Of a stretch of 64,000 bases of DNA, positions 57,811 through 64,000 are shown piece after piece (position 1 is the first letter of the stretch; each line of letters begins with the position of its first letter). Origin of the DNA: Pyrus communis (lineage: Eukaryota; Streptophyta; Magnoliopsida; Rosales; Rosaceae); NCBI RefSeq assembly GCF_963583255.1, contig NC_084804.1:18604723-18668722 (forward strand), read 5' to 3'. The position numbers were made by a program, and so were the translations under genes. The notes under the pieces were generated by a model. That model worked only from the letters and a program-made list of their open reading frames with translations. It was not told the origin of the DNA and did no database searches.

Positions 57811-60558
57811 ATGGCGGTCGCGGACCATTCGATCCATACGTGTTTTGGTGTCAAAGCCAATAACCCAAGTGCCAACTTACAGAAAACTGTTTTTGGAGTG
57901 CCCGTTTTGCACCATGGGGTGTCCTGTGTTGGGAAAGAATTGAAAAGGAAAGTTGGTGGTGGTGGAGTGCAGGCGGTACAAGTGGGTTTGGCGGCGGCAG
58001 AGAGTTTGAAAAGTTTGAAGAGTTTGGATCTTGATGTGGTGTCGGAGAGGGAGTTGAGGGAGAAGGGGTTTTTGGGGTTGAGGAAGACCAAGCTTGTGTG
58101 CACAATTGGGCCGGCGTGTTCTTCTGTGGAGGATTTGGAGAAGTTGGTTTTGGGAGGGATGAATGTGGCAAGGCTGAATATGTGTCACAACACGCGGGAG
58201 TGGCACCGCGACGTCATTAGGAAGATCAAAAGGTTGAATGAGGAGAAGGGGTTTTCTGTTTCTGTTATGATCGATACCGAAGGTACTCAGATTCATGTTG
58301 TTGATCATGGAGCTCCATCCTCTCTTAAAGTTCAGGTTAGGAGAGTTGCCCATTCATAAATTTTATCCGAAGGAAAAAATATGTTAATTTGATCGAATTG
58401 TATTTTTGTTGGATTATCAGGAGGATTCAATCTGGCTATTTACCACCGAAAATTTTGAAGGTTCCCTTCCATTCACAGTACAAGCAAATTATGAAGGTTT
58501 TTCTGATGGTAAGTGACGAAATTGCAATGTATTTTTGGCAGTTTTATTGGAGTGGAAGGTGCATTTTGCATTGATGATTTCCATGTAATTTTTTTTGGCA
58601 GGTATCAAAGAGGGTGATGAACTTGTTATTGATGGAGGAATGGCACGCTTTGAAGTCATTGACAAATTAGGAAGCGACCTGCGTTGTAAGTGCACAGACC
58701 CCGGTCTATTCCTGCCTCGAGCCAAATTCAGCTTTTGGAGAGATGGGAAGCTTGTGGAGAGGAACTATGACCTCCCAACTCTGTCTACTAGGGTCAATAT
58801 CTGTACAATGTTCTTACATTTTCTTTTTCGAATTGTCTGGCTTGTCTTAGTGAAGGCAAATTTTTCTTTTAAGTTCGTCTATACATTTTGATGCTCATGT
58901 TCATTTTGTTTTGCAGGATTGGTCTGACATTGAATTCGGAATCTCTGAAGGTATCGATTTTATTGCGATGTCATTTGTAAACAACGCTGAATCTGTGAAG
59001 CATTTGAAGAATTACCTCATCACCAAATCAGCCAAGTAAGGCAGTAGACAGTTATGGTTCAACATTTTATATTTCATTGGAAATTTTATTCCTTGCATAA
59101 TGTGATGGATTCTTTTAACAATATGATATTTGGCATCAGATTCTCAAGCATTTACGATTTGAGTCAAGCAGTCTTTCAATCAGATATAAATCCTTACCGT
59201 GTTTTTTAGAAGCCACTAATTATATCCGCACCTCTTGCGATTATCCTTTGGAACTCCAAATATGAAAACTACTGAGGTCTCCCTTTGCAGATCCACAAGA
59301 GTTTTGGCAAAGATTGAGAGTTTGGAAGCCCTTCAGAATTTGGAAGAAATTATAAAGGCTTCTGATGGAATCATGATTGCGCGAGTTGACCTTGGAGTTG
59401 AGATTCCACTTGAACAGATTCCAACAGTCCAAGAGGAAATAACCAATGTCTGCAGGCAGTTAAACAAGCCGGTAATTGTAGCTTCTCAGTTTCTTGAGTC
59501 AATGATCGAATACCCAACTCCAACGCGTGCTGAGGTACGATTAGGGTCTCCTAGAACGTTCTAATTATGATGATTATTGCTGTTGCATGGGGAGCAGCAA
59601 GAAAGAAAATTAATCACATTATGATGGCTACTTCTCAAAAGGTTGCAGATGTTTCAGAAGCTGTTCGACAATATGCAGATGCATTGATGTTGGCCGGGGA
59701 ATCAGCAATTGGATTATTTGGAGAGAAGGCTCTTTCTGTTCTTCAAACGACCAGCAGTAGAATGGAAACATGGAGTCGTGTGGAAAACCAGCAAGGTTCT
59801 CTCCTCCAGCGCCAACTAGGAGTCTCGTTGCCTGACCGCATTGCTGAGCAGATATGCAATTCAGCTGTTGAAATGGGTACTTTCACTTTTCCCACATCCT
59901 CTTTTTTTTCTCAATTTAAGTCTGTTTTGAAAATCGGCTAATGAGTGACTTAAGTTTATGATAAATTAATAGTCCTGCTGAAGAACATTGGAAGATTTTA
60001 TGCTATGCTGGTTTGCCTTGTTAAAAACTTCATACGAACTTGTCAGAATTGTATCTGTAATTGATTGTTGAATCAGAGAAATAATAAGGGCATGATCCCG
60101 GAAGAAAATACAAATGATCGCTTCTGTGAATCTATGAAAGTAGAAACCAATCAAAGAAAATTTTCAGAGTCTAAATAGTATGTATTGTTCCCGTAAGTTA
60201 CAATTAATCCACTTTTTCTGCATGTGCAGCTAACAACCTTGCTGTGGATGCAATCTTTGTTTACACCAAGCATGGGCACATGGCATCGCTCTTGTCACGA
60301 AACAGACCAAACCCTCCCATATTTGCTTTCACAAACGATGAAAGCACCCGTATGGCTCTGAATTTGCAGTGGGGAGTGATCCCTCTTCTTGTTGATCTAT
60401 CGGATGATACGGAGTCTAACATCTCAAGCACCATCCATCTCATAAAATCAAAGGGATTGGTGAAACAAGGAGATTGGGTCTTGGTGGTCTCGGATGTCAC
60501 TCCTTCCCGCGCTACTCCGATGGCGTTCCAATCAATCCAGGTGAAGACCATTGTTTAG
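57811..60558 (+). CDS. PKP4: Plastidial pyruvate kinase 4-like protein
   Basis: Seven exons: 57811-58335, 58421-58508, 58602-58792, 58917-59035, 59291-59534, 59642-59876, 60230-60558; all GT-AG, 1731 nt, 576 residues. The first ~90 residues ([10 protein letters not shown]...) look like a chloroplast transit region. The barrel begins [19 protein letters not shown] (about 94-112). DTEGTQIHV follows at 155-163, where many pyruvate kinases have DTKGPEIR. The proton-donor lysine is kept in LAKIES (K315). The signature ARGDLG reads ARVDLG (V340). [29 protein letters not shown] and the C-terminal domain ending [10 protein letters not shown] follow. The family converts phosphoenolpyruvate and ADP to pyruvate and ATP; the altered signature leaves activity uncertain. 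The assignment to PKP4 rather than PKP1 rests on the C-terminal SIQVKT extension. Confidence 0.88.
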
Positions 60559-61319
60559 GAGGAGAACTGTTTCTTTGTTTAAGGTAATGTACAATCATAA
60601 ACAATGTCCATAAGTACTGAACAAAACATAGTATCGGAATCTTAGGGTCTGGAAGTAGTATAAGGGAACGTTTGATGCATGGAATTGAAGCGATTGGCTT
60701 GGGTTCGGTTGGTTCTATTTAGGCCCCTCATTTTGTATGGCCTAAAACAAGCCCGCATAGGAAAGTTGTAATCCTAGCTTATCCCCTTCTTAATGAACTC
60801 CATGTTTGGTTCATACCGAGGTTGGTGTTAAATAGCCCAATCCAGTCCTAGTTTATCAATCAAGCGCCCCTAGATGTATCCGTGTTTCACTAACAGCTTA
60901 GGTTTTGTTTCGAGTATCTGAATTCTGTATCAAGTTAGGGAAAGAAAAATTCCACCTTCACTTTCATTCCCCTCTCCTCCCTTTCCCGCCACGCCTCCTC
61001 CCGCCTAATGAAAAATGCTCGGCTCCTTACACGCAGTTATTCCTTCCCACACCCTGGTCAGGTCTTCACAAAGGTGGTTGGTAGCTCTGTGTCCGTTAAG
61101 AAGCTTGACATGGAGCCTAACCTCTCGAAGGAGGATCGCTGGATCCCTGGACTGCTGAAATGTTTGCCGAATTTTTAGTGTGGTTTTGTTTCCAAGGTAT
61201 TTGGGCCATCGCATCCCATTTGCTTCAAGGATAGTGCGGAGGAAGCAATGTGTTGTGAAATGGACTCGTTTATTTCGTCTTTTGTTGCTGTACAGCAGGC
61301 TTTAAGTCTGTATTTTTCG
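60559..61319. other. 3' flank of PKP4-like gene, no further gene seen
   Basis: The probable 3'UTR is followed by non-repetitive sequence. The GC-richer stretch 60960-61260 has short frames on both strands without motifs and might be a captured or decayed gene piece. Confidence 0.45.
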
Positions 61320-61496
61320 TCACTCAGTATTACGGTTTAATAGTATTCTTCTTCACTCGAAAGTAAAAGGTCTTAGGTTCGAATCTTGTAGATGGCGAAT
61401 TCGATACCAAATTAGGCTGTTCATTATGTGGCTTAGCTGAACTTCCCCTCCCCTTTGTGTAAAAATATCGATGTATTAAAAAATAAAAAAATAAAA
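61320..61496 (+). mobile_element. tRNA-derived SINE with TSD
   Basis: The block starts just before cactcagtattacgg, carries a Pol III B box (ggttcgaatct) about 55 bp in, and ends in an A-rich tail. Flanks are aagtctgtatttttcg (61304-61319) and aagtctgtatttctcg (61497-61512), a 16-bp target-site duplication with one mismatch. It is the same family as the degraded copy at 7436-7560. Confidence 0.85.
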
Positions 61497-61512
61497 AGTC
61501 TGTATTTCTCGA

Positions 61513-62606
61513 TTTATACGTGTCGTCTTAGTGCAGAATGTCCATGTTAATCTTCTCTGTATCGTTCTGTGTATTTCATTTTCCTTTTATTACATCGATC
61601 TCAGGTTACCAACATGAACCAACTTGGCCAGATTACAAATAAAAAGGCCCCGTTTCGTGACCGCCAAGCCTCCCGCCTTGCTGCTAAGTGTGTCGAGCTC
61701 TTCAAGAAGATCATTTACGTACTGCCTGGTGGGAAGAAGCTTGAGAAAAAGCTGAAAATCTTCGAGAATGGCGGTTTAAGCGAATTTATTTTGATGGGTT
61801 TTGTGTATATTTGTGGGTCACTTTTGAATGTTATCCTAGCCCGGGGTTAGCATTCGGTTCCAAGGATAGTGAAGGAACTGCGCAGACAAAAGTCATCTGA
61901 AAGTTTATACAAAGCTTATCATTTTGCAGATTTCCCACATGGTGATAATAAATTATCTGTTGTTGTCCAACTGTCTGATAATATAAGATATTTATGTTAT
62001 TGAGATACTAACGAAACCGTCGGAATGAAGAAAAACTTGCCTACACCAAGGTAGAGAGATTAGAAGAATGGGGTATACATCCCGTTTCATGGAAGTCGCT
62101 CTTCTCTGAATGATTACAACGTAAGTTAGCTTAATTTGGCTACAGGAAAGAAGTGGCACCATTTTTTTTTTTGTAAGAGACTCCTAACGTATACGCAAGG
62201 ACTTATGTTTCCTCCGACTGCCAATATAATATACTTGTTTCTAATTGCAGACAGCTCTCGAAGGTCATGTGCTATAAAATAAGCACATTGATTGATGGAG
62301 AAATACTTACTTACACTCGTTTTATAAAAAAAGGTCTTTCATGTAAACTTAGGTGCTATAATAATTTTGAGGCTTGTTTAGTATGCAGGGATTGGATTGA
62401 AAATGATAACTCTCTAATTACAAGGTCTTTTGAGGTGTGAGAAATGAAAAATTTATGACTAACTAGAGGGTAGATGATGAATTACACTCGAAGAAAACTC
62501 CTCCATTCCGATCCTCTCCAAAAGGTAAAAGTTTTCTTTCATGTTTAATCCTCTTCCAATCCCCCTCAAATGAAAAGTCATTCCTTTTGTATTCAATATA
62601 CCTTAA
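61513..62606. other. Intergenic stretch, one unassigned ORF
   Basis: The 93-codon frame at 61569-61850 (plus) contains DRQASRLAAKCVELFKKIIY and a hydrophobic C-terminus. I do not recognise it and it has no clear neighbour or promoter. Nothing else is evident. Confidence 0.4.
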
Positions 62607-63537
62607 GGGCGCGTTTACGTAACCGTAATGAAAATAAGAGGAATTGAATTGAGGAGGAGTTGGAATGAGGAGAAGTCAAAATTGGATTCCTATTGAAACT
62701 GTTTACTTAACTATTCTAGAATCAGAATAGAATTCCATAAAGCTGTTTACTAATTTAGCAGAATCAGAATATAAACAAGTATGATTACTAAAATGCCCTT
62801 GTCCCAAATCAAATATGTATTAATGCTAGCCAAGATAGCATAAACCACCATGATTTGCATATATTGTTTATAACCTGCTCTTTGTGCTAGATGTTACTTG
62901 AGCTATGCTTAGGCGTGCTCATTTTGTTCTTAGGATTGTGTATGTCATGAACAGTTTGAAATTCCATATGGTGGAATGATACAGTTTTATAAATGTGTTA
63001 GACAACATAACAACTATTCAGCTTGTGTTTTCGAGAGTGAATTGATGAAAATTTTCCACGAAAGGTGGAAAAGAACGGGAAAAGAAGTTCCTTCACATGG
63101 AAGGTGGAGAATTTCTCTTTTAAGCAAATAATGGAGACTCGAAAAATCTTTAGCCAATTCTTCCAAGCTGGTGGATGTGCTCTTTGAATTGGTAAGCAGC
63201 AATCACACATGAAAGGCATGCGGCTGAGAGAAGAGAGAAAGGAGTTGCGTGAAAAGGAAAATGCAGTTTAGGGTTAAAAGGATAATCTTGAAAATAATGA
63301 AAGTAAGTGAGGGCATAAAAGGAAAAAAAATTAGTATTCTAATTGCCATGCAATCCGGAATCCAAATACCTTTTCTATGTTGGGAATCCAAATCAGCCAA
63401 ATATTGGAATTGGATTCCAAAATTTGTGTAGGACCCACTAAATTTTGATTCCTCCAGATTTTGTAAACACCGGAGTATATCGTAATCGGAATTCAATTTC
63501 GTTTCTTGATTCCGATTACCCTTACGTAAACGCGCCC
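62607..63537. mobile_element. 931-bp Tourist-like element
   Basis: The terminal inverted repeats are GGGCGCGTTTACGTAACCGT at the left and TTACGTAAACGCGCCC at the right. TAA flanks both sides (62604-62606 and 63538-63540), the Harbinger-type target site. The interior repeats ggaattga/ggaatccaaat phrases in inverted order near both ends. The short minus-strand frames inside have no transposase motif. Confidence 0.85.
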
Positions 63538-63540
63538 TAA

Positions 63541-64000
63541 AATTATGAAATTATCCATCCCAACCTAATTCTGCATGTCAAACGAGAATGCGTGCGGTCA
63601 TATACCTTGGAATTTGATTGCTGGAGCTTAGATTAAAATATTAAATCACATCTATCTACTCTTCAATCATAATATCCAATTCAAAGTCAATGTGAAAGAT
63701 TCGTGTCATGAAACGGGAAAGAAAGGATACTCTCTGCATGATATAGCAAATATGAAAGATTTGAAGCACCAATTTACAATTGTGACATTGAAAAATGACA
63801 ATACATTAGGGTTATATATATATAGCACCTGAATGATTGAGTGGCTTCAAAGCAGAATTTAGATTCAGACCCGATTTGTCATTTCATAGAAAATAAAAGA
63901 ATTGTTGGACCACGAAATGTTTAACAAAAACCATGGCATGTATGGCGTGTAAGGTCATATCACGTGACTATAAACTTCCAAAAGAAATGATACCATTAAT
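63541..64000. other. Right edge of window, no gene seen
   Basis: This is AT-rich sequence with a short tatatatata run near 63815. I recognise no gene, repeat end or RNA in it. Confidence 0.5.

Noticed and set aside
1..64000. CRISPR arrays, bacterial operons, rRNA, viral insertions
   Set aside because: I saw no regularly spaced repeats, ribosomal sequence or viral genes. The tandem arrays found are adjacent-unit repeats in transposons or introns of a plant genome.

Overview
This window is plant nuclear DNA: GT-AG introns, nested class I and class II transposons of plant families, a plant TOR gene and a plastidial pyruvate-kinase-like gene. The repeat content suggests a woody eudicot, possibly Rosaceae, but that is a low-confidence guess.

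Three host loci stand out. (1) A complete TARGET OF RAPAMYCIN (TOR) gene fills 14.87-40.75 kb on the plus strand. I reconstructed 56 exons; every junction is GT-AG and keeps phase, giving 7365 nt and 2454 residues (HEAT repeats, FAT, FRB, PIKK kinase and FATC ending WCPFW). (2) Convergent with it, on the minus strand at 41.84-44.03 kb, lies an inositol-tetrakisphosphate 1-kinase (ITPK2/3-like) locus. It lacks its first exon, has lost one splice donor and carries a change at a metal-ligand residue. (3) A complete seven-exon gene at 57.81-60.56 kb (plus) encodes a plastidial pyruvate-kinase-family protein closest to PKP4.

The rest is mostly transposons. 0-9.5 kb is a CACTA (En/Spm) element on the minus strand with a broken TNP2 transposase and a plausible CACTA terminus at 9469. 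It has been invaded by a SINE, a 131-bp hairpin MITE and a 1.4-kb MULE with ~340-bp terminal inverted repeats that seems to carry captured sequence. 9.5-14.3 kb holds a PIF/Harbinger transposase relic, a ~105-bp tandem repeat, a poly(A) retroposon with a 15-bp target-site duplication (TSD), a MULE MITE and a second retroposon-like block. The TOR introns hold three same-strand L1 LINE 3' ends, each with a TSD, and two ultra-short (44 and 59 bp) retroposed tails, also with TSDs. 44.5-56.8 kb holds a Tourist-type MITE, a 1-kb foldback MULE with a perfect 9-bp TSD, a decayed minus-strand Copia element with both LTRs, a PIF/Harbinger element that keeps only its Myb/SANT ORF1, and a GGGAC-rich MITE. 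61-64 kb holds an intact SINE with TSD and a 931-bp Tourist-like element.

I found no CRISPR, rRNA, tRNA gene, operon or obviously new molecular system. The most notable signals are the short retroposed stubs, the clustered L1 ends in TOR, the decaying ITPK locus and the ORF1-only Harbinger element. All boundaries come from reading by eye; no alignment or database search was run.
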